From NCBI RefSeq assembly GCF_023204835.1, contig NZ_CP096270.1, forward strand, positions 496,001 through 560,000: DNA of 64,000 nucleotides, given 5' to 3'. This DNA comes from Salinarchaeum laminariae (lineage in GTDB: Archaea > Halobacteriota > Halobacteria > Halobacteriales > Salinarchaeaceae). The translations under genes were made by a program, and so were the position numbers. The notes under the pieces were generated by a model that worked only from the letters and a program-made list of their open reading frames with translations, made no database searches and was not told the DNA's origin. Of the stretch, positions 28,040-36,788 are shown piece after piece. Each line of letters starts with the position of its first letter. Within the stretch, counting starts at the first letter, position 1.

Positions 28040-29293
28040 TCAGAAGAACTCCCGCAGATAGACCGGTTCGGGACGGAACGCAGCCTCGAGCTCGGCCCGG
28101 ATTCCATCGTCGTGGACGGTAAGGTCGCGAAGGCGTTCGGCGTCCCCAACGCCGATCGAACCGATCGCTAGACGCGAGAGCGTCCCGATTCCGAGCGACG
28201 CGTCGCCAGCGAGATCGCCGCCGGCGGACTCGACAGTCGCCTCACCGTCGGCGATCGAGACCACGAACTGGTCGTCGTTGAGATCGAGCAGCGGATCCGT
28301 CACGTCGAGCACGAACCGCTCCTTAAGGGCTGCGGGCCAGGACAGCGATTCGAGCCCGCGCTCGACGTCCGTCAGCCGGATCATCGTCCCGACCGACTCC
28401 GTCACGTCGAGCTCTCCGGGGTCGGGCACCAGCTCGCTGAGGTCGCCGGCCAGCGGGCCGTCGAGGACCACCGCATCCACCTGGGAGTCGTAGTTCGCGA
28501 GGAAGCCCAGCAGCGCGCGCTCGATTTCGTGATCGATCCCGGCGAGGTCCTGCACGCGAAGTTCGCGTCCGTCGTCGCCCGCTCGGGCGTCCAGGAGCGC
28601 GTAGCCCCGAAGCTCGTCGCCGACCTCGTAGCCGTAGACGTACGGTGCGGGGCCGTCCGGCCACGCCGCGAGCGTCCGCTTGCGCCACCACCCCTCCGAG
28701 CGCCGGAGCGAGAGGCCGAACCGCTCGGCGCGCTCGACCTCGACCCGTCGCAGGCGCTCCCACTCGTCGGCGTCGAGCTGGCGGAATCGACCGTTCTCGG
28801 CCGGGGGAGCCCCCGCAATTTCGGCAAGCTGCTGGGGTGGCACCCGCACCCGAGTCTTCCGGTTCGCGACGCCCCAGCCGAGCGCGCGGTAGAAGCGGAC
28901 CGTCGAGGGCCATAGGGCAACGAAATCGACGCCGTTCTCGCGATACTCGTCGAGTGCGCCCTCGATCGTTGCGCGCGAGTAGCCGTTCCGCCGGTGCTCC
29001 GGTGGCGTCGCCACGCCGCCGAGCCCGCCGATCGCGGTCCACTCGCCGCGGACGGTCGCATCGAGATAGTAGAGCTTGCACGTCGAGACGATCTCGGTGG
29101 CGTCGGCGTCCTCGGCGCCGTCGACGAACAGGCCGCGTGGATCGGAGAGCGCCGGCGGCCACACGTCGGGATCGTCGTCCGGTTCCTCGGCGGCGTAGCT
29201 CGGCTCCGGACCGCTCTCCAGATCGAACGCCTGCTGCATGATCGCGTGGTATCGCTCCCGGTGAGCCTCCGTGACGGGGCGGTACTCGGCCAT
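28040..29293 (-). CDS. Eis-like GNAT N-acetyltransferase with SCP2-like domain
   Basis: This 417-residue protein has the Eis layout: an N-terminal GNAT fold with acetyl-CoA site (GGVATPPEHRRNGYSRATIE), a second GNAT-like domain (about 160-300), and a C-terminal sterol-carrier-like domain (about 310-417). Family members acetylate amino groups of small molecules or proteins using acetyl-CoA. The C-terminal residue FF is typical, because the terminal carboxylate takes part in catalysis in Eis enzymes. The ATG at 29293 was chosen; a longer frame upstream is not conserved. The substrate is unknown. Confidence 0.88.
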   Translation of the reverse strand: MAEYRPVTEAHRERYHAIMQQAFDLESGPEPSYAAEEPDDDPDVWPPALSDPRGLFVDGAEDADATEIVSTCKLYYLDATVRGEWTAIGGLGGVATPPEHRRNGYSRATIEGALDEYRENGVDFVALWPSTVRFYRALGWGVANRKTRVRVPPQQLAEIAGAPPAENGRFRQLDADEWERLRRVEVERAERFGLSLRRSEGWWRKRTLAAWPDGPAPYVYGYEVGDELRGYALLDARAGDDGRELRVQDLAGIDHEIERALLGFLANYDSQVDAVVLDGPLAGDLSELVPDPGELDVTESVGTMIRLTDVERGLESLSWPAALKERFVLDVTDPLLDLNDDQFVVSIADGEATVESAGGDLAGDASLGIGTLSRLAIGSIGVGDAERLRDLTVHDDGIRAELEAAFRPEPVYLREFF

Positions 29294-29578
29294 ACGACAG
29301 GTTAGGAGCGACCACCAATCAGAATGTCTATTCCGCCTTCGAGGGGCGCCGCCTCGGCTTCGAGAGCTGATGCTGCCACCCAGAACGTCAGGGGCATATG
29401 CCGGCGGAACGTCGGTGGAGCCAGCGCCGTCACGCTTGCGGCCTCGGCTCCCGGCTGTTTCGGGGTCGTCGAGGAAATCCAGGACCTGACGGACGCCAGC
29501 TGTCGACACGGGCTGGTCGATTCGTCGGCGAGTACGGATCGTGAGACCAGGTCCTGGCGACGTGTGGATTCACATTCA
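29294..29578. other. Gap between the Eis-like gene and the CRISPR array
   Basis: No gene, cas remnant or repeat was recognised in these 285 bases. The frame upstream of the Eis-like ATG is open to about 29509 but lacks coding character. Confidence 0.35.
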
Positions 29579-30914
29579 GATACAACCCCAGTGATCCTTC
29601 TGAAACGTAGCGGCGCAGGTCCGCGTTGCTAGCGCCGGCCATGCTTCAACCCCAAAGAGGTCCTTCTGAAACAGAAGTTCTCGACAGAGGACAGATTGTT
29701 TATCCCGCTTCAACCCCACAGAGGTCCTTCTGAAACTTGATTGCGTGAACCTCGTTATCACCCGACACCGAGCTTCAACCCCACAGAGGTCCTTCTGAAA
29801 CAACGCGAACGCGAGGCCGGAGAGCTGCTCGTCGACGCTTCAACCCCACAGAGGTCCTTCTGAAACTGTCCGGTCGGTCCTCGAGCAGCTGGCGGTATCC
29901 AGCGCTTCAACCCCACAGAGGTCCTTCTGAAACCCGGCGACATCAGCGACGACACGGTCTCTATCCGGCTTCAACCCCACAGAGGTCCTTCTGAAACGGC
30001 ATCTACTACCGATCGCAGGACTCAGGGAAGGAGCTTCAACCCCACAGAGGTCCTTCTGAAACCCGATCACGAGTCTGCCCCGAAATCGAAATGAGTCCGC
30101 TTCAACCCCACAGAGGTCCTTCTGAAACCAAGTATCCCCGCAGGTGGGCGGTGATGTGCTGCTGCTTCAACCCCACAGAGGTCCTTCTGAAACCAAGTAT
30201 CCCCGCAGGTGGGCGGTGATGTGCTGCTGCTTCAACCCCACAGAGGTCCTTCTGAAACGCGGCCCCGACGACGACGAACAGCGCGGCGATCGCGCTTCAA
30301 CCCCACAGAGGTCCTTCTGAAACACTGGCCCGTCATATCCCTCGGATTCGACGTAATAGGCTTCAACCCCACAGAGGTCCTTCTGAAACGAAACGATGTC
30401 CCGGCCGCCGATAGCTGCGCCCTCTGCTTCAACCCCACAGAGGTCCTTCTGAAACCTCAGGAATTCCGTCGTCGATGAGGAACCACACGATGCTTCAACC
30501 CCACAGAGGTCCTTCTGAAACAATCTGGCCGTTGATCCGACGGCGCGGGTACTTCTTGCTTCAACCCCACAGAGGTCCTTCTGAAACACCTCGCCGTCGA
30601 CGACCTGCAAATCCGCCGTGCTGCTTCAACCCCACAGAGGTCCTTCTGAAACCGTCTTGAGTTCCGAGAGAAGCGTGATGTTGACGGCGCTTCAACCCCA
30701 CAGAGGTCCTTCTGAAACACTGGCCCGTCATATCCCTCGGATTCGACGTAATAGGCTTCAACCCCACAGAGGTCCTTCTGAAACCATCGCCTGAACTGCG
30801 GCCCGGCCGGTGATTTGCCCGGCTTCAACCCCACAGAGGTCCTTCTGAAACACTGCAGTAGTTCCCGGTGCAACGGTGACAGTCGCTTCAACCCCACAGA
30901 GGTCCTTCTGAAAC
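29579..30914 (-). CRISPR. CRISPR array: 20 repeats of 30 bp plus one degenerate repeat
   Basis: The repeat, read on the minus strand, starts GTTTCAGAAGGACCTCTG and ends TGGGGTTGAAGC. The GTTTCAGA start and TTGAAGC end match haloarchaeal type I-B repeats. Intact copies begin at 29707 and then every 63-67 bases up to 30885. The copy at 29643 has one mismatch, and a 28-base degenerate copy lies at 29579-29606. Decay at the left end puts the leader on the right and transcription leftward. Spacers are 33-37 bases. Two spacer sequences each occur twice. No cas gene is present in the window. Confidence 0.97.
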
Positions 30915-31098
30915 TGTCCGCATATATGGCCGTATAGGCCATAACTCCAGGGGTTTCCCACCGACGATTCCGTCGACCCCTAATTCTGGGTTTACCCCCG
31001 GGGGTCGACGATCGGACCACGAACGGCGATCGGTTCGTCCAGTTCCCGATCGTTGCCCACGCCCCTACCGTTTTTGCGAGGCCGGCCAAACGTGCGGT
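30915..31098. promoter_or_regulatory. CRISPR leader and aldo/keto reductase promoter
   Basis: This 184-bp divergent region begins at the newest repeat. Ten bases from it is the perfect dyad TATGGCC-GTATA-GGCCATA (30925-30943). A second dyad has arms GTCGACCCC (30972-30980) and GGGGTCGAC (31001-31009). A rightward TATA-like CCGTTTTTGC at 31067-31076 fits a leaderless start at 31099. The leader is therefore no longer than about 150 bp. Confidence 0.5.
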
Positions 31099-32076
31099 AT
31101 GGAGTACACGACTCTCGGTTCGACCGGGATGGAGGTCAGCCGCATTTGCCTGGGTTGCATGAGCTTCGGATCGAGCGACTGGCGGGAGTGGGTGCTCGAC
31201 GAGGAGGAGTCCCGCGAGATCATCGAACGGGCGATCGATCTCGGGATCAACTTCTTCGACACGGCGAACATGTACTCGATGGGCGAGTCCGAGCGCGTTC
31301 TGGGGAACGTCCTCGCCGAGTACGACCGCGACGAGCAGGTCGTCGCGACGAAGGGCTTCTTCCAGATGGACGAGGACAACCCGAACTCCGGCGGGCTCTC
31401 GCGGAAGGCGATCGAGCAGGAGCTCGCGAACTCCCTGGAGCGGCTGGGGATGGATACGATCGACCTCTATCAGATCCACCGCTACGATTACGACACGCCG
31501 ATTTCTGAGACGCTTCGGGCCCTCGACGACGCCGTCCGCAGAGGACAGATCCGCCACGCTGGCGCCTCCTCGATGTGGGCCCACCAGTTCGCGGACGCCC
31601 AGCACACCAGCGACCGGCTCGGTCTCGACTCCTTCGCGACGATGCAAAACCACTACAACCTCGCCTATCGCGAGGAGGAGCGCGAGATGCTCCCCCTCTG
31701 CGAACGGGAGGGCGTGGGCGTCATGCCCTGGAGCCCGCTGGCGCGAGGGTATCTCACGCGCCCGCACGAGGAGATCGACGCGACGACCCGCGGCGAGACG
31801 GAGGAACACATGTACGAACACCCCTACCGCGAGGGCGGCGGCCGCGAGATCAACGAGCGCGTCGCGGAGCTGGCCGCCGAGAAGGGCGTGACGATGGCCC
31901 AGATCGCGCTCTCCTGGCTGCTGCATCAGGACGCCGTGGACGCGCCGATCCTCGGCACCACGAGCGTCGAGCATCTCGAACAGGCCGTCGAGGCGCTGGA
32001 GATCGACCTCTCCGAGAGCGATCAGGCCTACCTCGAGGAGCCCTACGAGCCCGTCCGGGTCTCGGGACACGAGTAG
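31099..32076 (+). CDS. Aldo/keto reductase
   Basis: 325 residues with the AKR TIM barrel. The family signature GINFFDTANMYSMGESERVLG contains catalytic Asp and Tyr; the Lys is in VVATKGFF and the His in YQIHRYDYDTP. The NADPH site at the C-terminal side includes WSPLARGYLT and ILGTTSVEHLEQAVEAL. The closest type is the YajO/potassium-channel-beta-like subgroup, which reduces carbonyls with NADPH. The physiological substrate cannot be read from the sequence. It begins immediately beyond the CRISPR leader and is divergent from the array. Confidence 0.92.
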   Translation: MEYTTLGSTGMEVSRICLGCMSFGSSDWREWVLDEEESREIIERAIDLGINFFDTANMYSMGESERVLGNVLAEYDRDEQVVATKGFFQMDEDNPNSGGLSRKAIEQELANSLERLGMDTIDLYQIHRYDYDTPISETLRALDDAVRRGQIRHAGASSMWAHQFADAQHTSDRLGLDSFATMQNHYNLAYREEEREMLPLCEREGVGVMPWSPLARGYLTRPHEEIDATTRGETEEHMYEHPYREGGGREINERVAELAAEKGVTMAQIALSWLLHQDAVDAPILGTTSVEHLEQAVEALEIDLSESDQAYLEEPYEPVRVSGHE

Positions 32077-32167
32077 CGACGGCTACTGGTGAGTCGCGAC
32101 CGAGTCACACCGCGAGAATCGAATCCGTGAGCGGCCGATTGGCCGCGGCACCTCACTCCACTGCGTC

Positions 32168-32875
32168 TCACTCCACGGACGCTTCCCAGTAGGAGACGGA
32201 GGCGAGGTGGTCGCCGCCGGGAAGCGAGCCGAGGCCGCCGTCGATAAAGCGGAACGGCTTGGCGATGGCGCCGGGGAGCTGTCTGTAGAAGCCGTAGGGG
32301 AACACCCAGTCGTGGGCGGAGTTGGCCAATTCGAGATCGGCACTATCGAGGAGTGACTCGACCTCCGACCGGGAGTAGAGTCGCGACCCCATCGGGAGCG
32401 CCCAGTTGTAGATCGAACGGAAGCTGTATCGCCGGAACGTGTCGAAGACGACCGTATCGGTCGTCACACGCTCCATCTCGGAGAGGAAGGCTTCGGGCGC
32501 GTCCGCGAGGTGGAAGAACCGCATCGCGAGGACCGCGTCGAAGTAGTCGTCCGGGAACGGCAGGCGACCGGCGTCGCCACGCAGGAAATCCAGGTGGTCC
32601 TCGACGCCCGCGGCGCGAGCCTTCTCCCGGCCCTGTGAGAGCATCGCATCGGAGATGTCGAGCCCGACGACGTCCGCGCCGCGCTCGGCGAGGAGAACGG
32701 TGAACCGGCCGGTTCCACACGCGATTTCGAGGATTCGATCGCCGTCGACGGGGCCCAGTGCGTCGAGCACCGCCTCTTTCTCGCGTCGGTCGATGAGCCT
32801 GCCACCGCCGGAGAACCGCTTGTCCTCGTAGGCCTCGGCGACGTCGTGCTCCTGGTACCACTCCTGTCCCTTCAC
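32168..32875 (-). CDS. Class I SAM-dependent methyltransferase
   Basis: 235 residues. Motif I ILEIACGTGRFTVLLAERGA binds S-adenosylmethionine. VVGLDISDAML is motif II, FLRGDAGRLPFPDDYFDAVL the post-motif segment, and FHLADAPEAFLSEMERV the UbiE/MenG-like region. The start is taken as GTG at 32875, because a leftward TATA (CGATAAAACA, 32901-32910) stands at leaderless distance; no in-frame ATG is nearby. The substrate is unknown (quinone, lipid or small molecule are all possible). It is convergent with the aldo/keto reductase. Confidence 0.85.
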   Translation of the reverse strand: MKGQEWYQEHDVAEAYEDKRFSGGGRLIDRREKEAVLDALGPVDGDRILEIACGTGRFTVLLAERGADVVGLDISDAMLSQGREKARAAGVEDHLDFLRGDAGRLPFPDDYFDAVLAMRFFHLADAPEAFLSEMERVTTDTVVFDTFRRYSFRSIYNWALPMGSRLYSRSEVESLLDSADLELANSAHDWVFPYGFYRQLPGAIAKPFRFIDGGLGSLPGGDHLASVSYWEASVE

Positions 32876-32982
32876 GCTGTGGAATCGGTCGACACTCCGG
32901 CGATAAAACAGTACTGAATGCGCGCTGGCGATTGAGCCGATCGCGGGCCAGTCGCGGGGCCGTCCTCCGCGGCGCCCCTCGC

Positions 32983-33384
32983 TCACTCCCCGGTCACCAC
33001 GTCCTCGGCCTCGATTCGGACGATCACTCGCGTCTCGTCGGCGTCCTTGTAGGGGTACTCCTCGACGTCCATATATCGGCGCGCGAGTTCGTCGATGTGC
33101 TCGACGGCACCCTCTTCGGTCGTTTCGACGACCTCGCCCCACGCCGAACAGTACCGATAGGGGTTCTCGGGATCACACATCGAGACGCCGACGGCAGGGT
33201 TCGCCTGGATGTTGCGCTCCTTCCTGCGGCCGCGCGCGGTGTTGAACACGACGTGATCGCGCTCGTGATCGTAATCGATCCAGACCGGCGTGACGTGTGG
33301 CAGGTCGTTCGGGAGCATCGTCGCGACGTGGGCGAGCGTCTCTTTCTCGAAGAGGTCCTGGAACTCGTCTGGAATTGCAACCAT
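32983..33384 (-). CDS. PPOX-class split-barrel flavin/F420-dependent protein
   Basis: This 133-residue single domain has the pyridoxamine-phosphate-oxidase-like split beta-barrel fold: FQDLFEKETLAHVATMLPN, PHVTPVWIDYD, VVFNTARGRRKERNI, and PNPxxx-type VGVSMCDPENPYRY. The TxARGRRKxRNI segment is typical of the F420-binding subgroup. Such proteins use F420H2 or FMN to reduce varied substrates. The ATG at 33384 (MVAIPDEF) is chosen over an upstream GTG. It lies downstream of a divergent regulator gene and upstream of the methyltransferase on the same strand. Confidence 0.85.
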   Translation of the reverse strand: MVAIPDEFQDLFEKETLAHVATMLPNDLPHVTPVWIDYDHERDHVVFNTARGRRKERNIQANPAVGVSMCDPENPYRYCSAWGEVVETTEEGAVEHIDELARRYMDVEEYPYKDADETRVIVRIEAEDVVTGE

Positions 33385-33557
33385 GTCAGAGACCACTCGT
33401 GCGAGTCACAAGTGTTCGACGGCAGCCGAGGGTTGGGCCGGCTCTTCGCTACGGTCTGGCGAACCCCGCAGCCACCGAACGACGGACAGATTCGCAAGCG
33501 GGCGGCCTCCTGCTCGGACGGGAGCCCAGCCAAATATGAATGTGAATTAAACACCTT

Positions 33558-33575
33558 ATATTGTACCTATAATAT
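33558..33575. promoter_or_regulatory. Near-palindromic A/T-rich site upstream of a winged-helix gene
   Basis: ATATTGTACCTATAATAT matches its own reverse complement at 14 of 18 positions. It lies in the most A/T-rich stretch of the window (33536-33600), upstream of a TATA-like AGTTTTACC (33592-33600) that is correctly spaced for the start at 33626. An autoregulatory operator is a reasonable guess. Confidence 0.35.
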
Positions 33576-33625
33576 TTACACGAGTATACCAAGTTTTACC
33601 ACTGGTTGAATGCTGCAGTGGACGT

Positions 33626-33904
33626 ATGAGCACGACGACGGCGGAAGAACGTGCGGAGGAGGCAGTAACGCTCTCAGAAACTGAATACCGCGACCGTCTG
33701 CGCGAGCTCCCACCGAGCGCGAAACTCGTCGCGAAGGTGCTCGAGAGCGACCACCCACTCTCCCAGGGCCAGCTCGCGGAGGAATCCCTGCTGCCGGATC
33801 GAACGGTTCGCTACGCGCTCAACCGCCTCGAGGACGCCGAGATCATCGGCTCGCGCTACTCATTCCGAGACGCCCGCAAGCAGGTCTACTACCTCCGAAC
33901 CTGA
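33626..33904 (+). CDS. MarR/TrmB-like winged-helix protein
   Basis: 92 residues: a short acidic N-terminal helix, then one winged-helix domain (PPSAKLVAKVLESDHPLSQG, QLAEESLLPDRTVRYALNRL as recognition region, EDAEIIGSRYSFRDARKQVY as wing). It is a DNA-binding domain alone, with no ligand domain, of a type widespread in haloarchaea. The ATG at 33626 is at leaderless distance from a TATA box. The adjacent dyad at 33558-33575 is a possible self-target. Target genes are unknown. Confidence 0.85.
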   Translation: MSTTTAEERAEEAVTLSETEYRDRLRELPPSAKLVAKVLESDHPLSQGQLAEESLLPDRTVRYALNRLEDAEIIGSRYSFRDARKQVYYLRT

Positions 33905-34237
33905 TCGCCGAGGGCGGTAGACGACCCCGTCCCCCACCGCTTTGCAGCCGACCGTGGTCGCCCGTCCGTTCAGTTTTTCTCAATTTCGTCGTTCGTTCGT
34001 CGCATCTCGAAGGCCGATAGCCGGTCGCGACGAGCGACGCGGTCGAACGAATTCGGTACGTCAAAGGAACGGGGAGGGAGGGAGAGGATTGGAAGACGCA
34101 GGCGTGTGGTATCCAGTGGGCACGTGGCGGTGGGTACTGCGGGGTGCTGCGGAGACAGCGGGAACAGCGGGACGCTCGAATAGAAACTGAGCAGCCGAGA
34201 TTCGTCACGGATCGTGGAGAAAGCGTCGTGGCCGGAA
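33905..34237. other. Intergenic stretch, no gene seen
   Basis: 333 bp between convergent genes. A T-rich element CAGTTTTTCTCAATTTC (33973-33989) could end the winged-helix transcript. A G/A-rich segment (GGGGAGGGAGGGAGAGGA, near 34070-34087) gives a C/U-rich 3' end to the leftward mfnA mRNA. Nothing else is recognised. Confidence 0.35.
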
Positions 34238-35317
34238 CTAATCGTCCGCAGCAGGCACGGCACTGCGTCGAACCGCACGAACGTCAGCGAGGAACGACTC
34301 CAGCATCGACTCGGTGACGTGGGGCATGCAGACGACGCGAAGCTCGCCGGCGCGCGTTCGCGAGACGCGCCAGCCCTCCTCGCGCAACGCGTCGAACGCC
34401 GAAGCGCCAATGTCGGCGGCGACGAGCGGGAGCGACGGCTCGACCACGTCGAGTCCGAGATCTGAGAGCTCGGTCGCGAGCCACGCCGCGAGCGCCTGCT
34501 GGCGTTCGAAGCTCTCGCGGTAGCCCTCCGGCCAGAGCTCATCTAATGCCGCTGCCGCGCTCGCAACGCCAGCGCCCGATCGCGTGCCCGTGAGCGTGGC
34601 CTGCGTCGTCGATTCGAGGTAGGGCGTCTCGACGGCGAGCGCATCGACGGTCGCCTGTTCGCGTGCCAGCAGACCGCCGGCGGGAATCGCCGCCCGGCCG
34701 AGCTTGTGGGGATCGATGGTCAGCGTGTCGACTGCGTCGACGTCGAAATCCCAGTCGTGGTCGGTAAACGGTAGGGCGAATCCGCCCCACGCCGCGTCGA
34801 CGTGGAGCATGGCGCCGGCGTCGGTCGCCACCTCGCCCAGCGCCGGGATCGGATCGACGCGACCGTACTCCGTCGAGCCGGCGACGCCGACGATCAGCGC
34901 CGTCTCCGAGTCGGTCGCGGCGTCGATCGCGGCGGGATCGGCACGGAAACCGTCGTCGACGGGCGTGGTTCGGAGTTCGACGCCGAGCACCTCGGCGGCT
35001 TTCCGGACGGAGAAGTGGACGGTCTCGGGTGCGACGACGTTTGGATCGCGGGCGTCCGATCTGTCTCGTGCCGCTCGCACCGCCTGGATGTTGGCCTCGG
35101 TGCCGCCGCTGGCGACGAAGCCGTGTGGGTCCGAGAGCGAGGCGATCTCGCCGAGTGCGTCGACGACCTCGGCCTCCATCTCCGCGACGGCGGGGTAGGT
35201 CGCCGGATCGCCGGGGTTGGTCGCGAGGAACTGCTCTGCGGCCTCGCGCGCTGTCGGATGTGGCGGCGTGCACATCGAGGACAGCACCCGGTCGAACGAC
35301 TGGGGCTCGGCGCGCAT
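34238..35317 (-). CDS. mfnA: Aspartate/tyrosine decarboxylase MfnA
   Basis: This 359-residue PLP enzyme belongs to the group II decarboxylase family. In archaea MfnA makes beta-alanine from aspartate (coenzyme A precursor) or tyramine from tyrosine (methanofuran). Haloarchaea lack methanofuran, so aspartate decarboxylation is more likely. Key features are [16 protein letters not shown], the [10 protein letters not shown] motif with the cofactor Asp, and the Schiff-base lysine K205 in TIDPHKLG. The ATG at 35317 fits the family start. It is divergent from the glycosyltransferase gene. Confidence 0.9.
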   Translation of the reverse strand: MRAEPQSFDRVLSSMCTPPHPTAREAAEQFLATNPGDPATYPAVAEMEAEVVDALGEIASLSDPHGFVASGGTEANIQAVRAARDRSDARDPNVVAPETVHFSVRKAAEVLGVELRTTPVDDGFRADPAAIDAATDSETALIVGVAGSTEYGRVDPIPALGEVATDAGAMLHVDAAWGGFALPFTDHDWDFDVDAVDTLTIDPHKLGRAAIPAGGLLAREQATVDALAVETPYLESTTQATLTGTRSGAGVASAAAALDELWPEGYRESFERQQALAAWLATELSDLGLDVVEPSLPLVAADIGASAFDALREEGWRVSRTRAGELRVVCMPHVTESMLESFLADVRAVRRSAVPAADD

Positions 35318-35558
35318 ACGACTGCCCACGTGAGCACCGATGTTAGGGATTGCGCTTCAGGAAGGCGGCCCTTGCAGTCGGTCTGTCGGCCGATCTGGAC
35401 ACCTTCGGGCGACGGTGCACATCGGCGCACACCGACGAACGCCGCCGGCCGGCGGGACACTGAGCGACGAATCGGTGGCGGATTGGCGAGACGAACGACG
35501 ACGCGAGCGCGTGCCGGATCCGCCGCGGTTTAGAGGCTGGGACCCCTCCAGTGTCACA

Positions 35559-36728
35559 ATGGAGTACGTGCAGGAGCGGGTCGCCACCCTCCACGACCTC
35601 GGCGGGACGGTCCCCGGCGCGCCGCTGTCCGAGACGGCCGTCGTGGTCCCGATCATGCCCCGAGAGGTCGAGCGGCCCGCGGCCGAGCACACCTTCGAGA
35701 CGCTCGCCGATCTCGACGTCGCGTCCGTCGTCGTTCCGGTCCGAGCGCCGCCCGAGCAGATCGCAGCCGTGCAGTCCTGGCTGGCTGGATTCGACCTGCC
35801 GCTCGACGTGCTATGGTGCAACGCACCCGAGGTCGAGGCCGTGCTCGCCGACGTTGGCCTCCGTGAGGGAACGAGTGGCGACGATCTCCCGCAGGGCAAG
35901 GGCGCCGACGTCTGGCTCGGCCTCGGCGTCGCCGCCGACGCCGCGGAGTACGTCGTCGTCCACGACGCCGACGCGACGAGCTACGACGCGAGCCACGTGC
36001 AGCGGCTCCTCGCCCCGCTGGCGGACGGGTTCGATTTCACGAAAGGCTACTACGCCCGCGTCGAGGACGACGGGCTCTACGGCCGGCTCTGCAGACTGTT
36101 CTACGAGCCGTTGCTCGCCGCGCTCGACGACCTCGAACCTCACCCTGCGGTCGACTACTTCGGCGCCTTTCGCTACGCCCTCGCCGGCGAGTTCGCGACG
36201 ACGGCAGATCTCGCACGGTCGATGCGCGCCCAGCGCGCGTGGGGGCTCGAGATCGGCACGCTCGGGGAGGCCTACCGGCTCGCTGGACCCGAGGGGTCCG
36301 CCCAGGTCGACCTCGGCATCCACCGCCACGACCACCGCAGCGTCGACGGCGACGGCGGCCTCGCCTCGATGAGCGAACAGGTCGGGTCGGCGCTGTTCCG
36401 GGCGCTGGCCGATCAGGGAGTCGAGCCCGAACTCGACGTGCTGACCGAGCGCTATCTCGCGGCGGGCGATCGCCTCGTCGAGCAGTACGCCGCCGACGCG
36501 AGGCACAACGGGGTGCCCCACGACCGCGCTGCCGAACGTGAGCAGGTCCGGGCCTACGCCGACGCGATCCAACCGCCAGGCGCCGATTCGCGGTTGCCGG
36601 CGTGGACCGACGCGCCGATCGAGCCCGCCGACGTGCACGCCGCGTCGGACCGGGCGATCACCGACCGCGCGGCGGCCCTGGACGGCTCGGGGGCGGTGTC
36701 GGTCCGCGGGAGCGATCCGCGAAACTGA
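35559..36728 (+). CDS. GpgS-like glycosyltransferase (glucosyl/mannosyl-phosphoglycerate synthase type)
   Basis: 389 residues with a GT-A fold. VVVPIMPREVER begins the nucleotide-sugar domain; the metal-binding DxD appears as VVVHDADATSYD; KGYYARVEDDGLYGRLCRLF-YEPLLAAL resembles the KxFY...RP(L) stretch of glucosyl-3-phosphoglycerate synthases. GLEIGTLGEAYR and IHRHDHRSVDGDGGL contain later active-site residues. Such enzymes build glucosyl- or mannosylglycerate solutes or lipid head groups. The ATG at 35559 sits at leaderless distance from GGTTTAGA (35527-35534), though the frame stays open upstream to about 35463 with coding-like composition. Confidence 0.8.
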   Translation: MEYVQERVATLHDLGGTVPGAPLSETAVVVPIMPREVERPAAEHTFETLADLDVASVVVPVRAPPEQIAAVQSWLAGFDLPLDVLWCNAPEVEAVLADVGLREGTSGDDLPQGKGADVWLGLGVAADAAEYVVVHDADATSYDASHVQRLLAPLADGFDFTKGYYARVEDDGLYGRLCRLFYEPLLAALDDLEPHPAVDYFGAFRYALAGEFATTADLARSMRAQRAWGLEIGTLGEAYRLAGPEGSAQVDLGIHRHDHRSVDGDGGLASMSEQVGSALFRALADQGVEPELDVLTERYLAAGDRLVEQYAADARHNGVPHDRAAEREQVRAYADAIQPPGADSRLPAWTDAPIEPADVHAASDRAITDRAAALDGSGAVSVRGSDPRN

Positions 36729-36788
36729 CAGCAGCAACCACCACGCCTTCGGGACGCTTTTTATCCCTTCGCCACGCAGAGACGTACC

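Noticed and set aside
29294..29509. N-terminal extension of the Eis-like acetyltransferase
   Set aside because: The 72 extra residues are not GNAT-like, and the ATG at 29293 starts the conserved domain directly.
30259..30293. Self-targeting of a chromosomal gene by this G+C-rich spacer
   Set aside because: It resembles host-like membrane-protein codons (as in btuF's signal peptide region), but no exact match was found by eye in the window; a genome-wide search would be needed.
29640..30960. Open frames with repeated GVEA or PTEV peptides across the array
   Set aside because: They are translations of CRISPR repeats, not genes.
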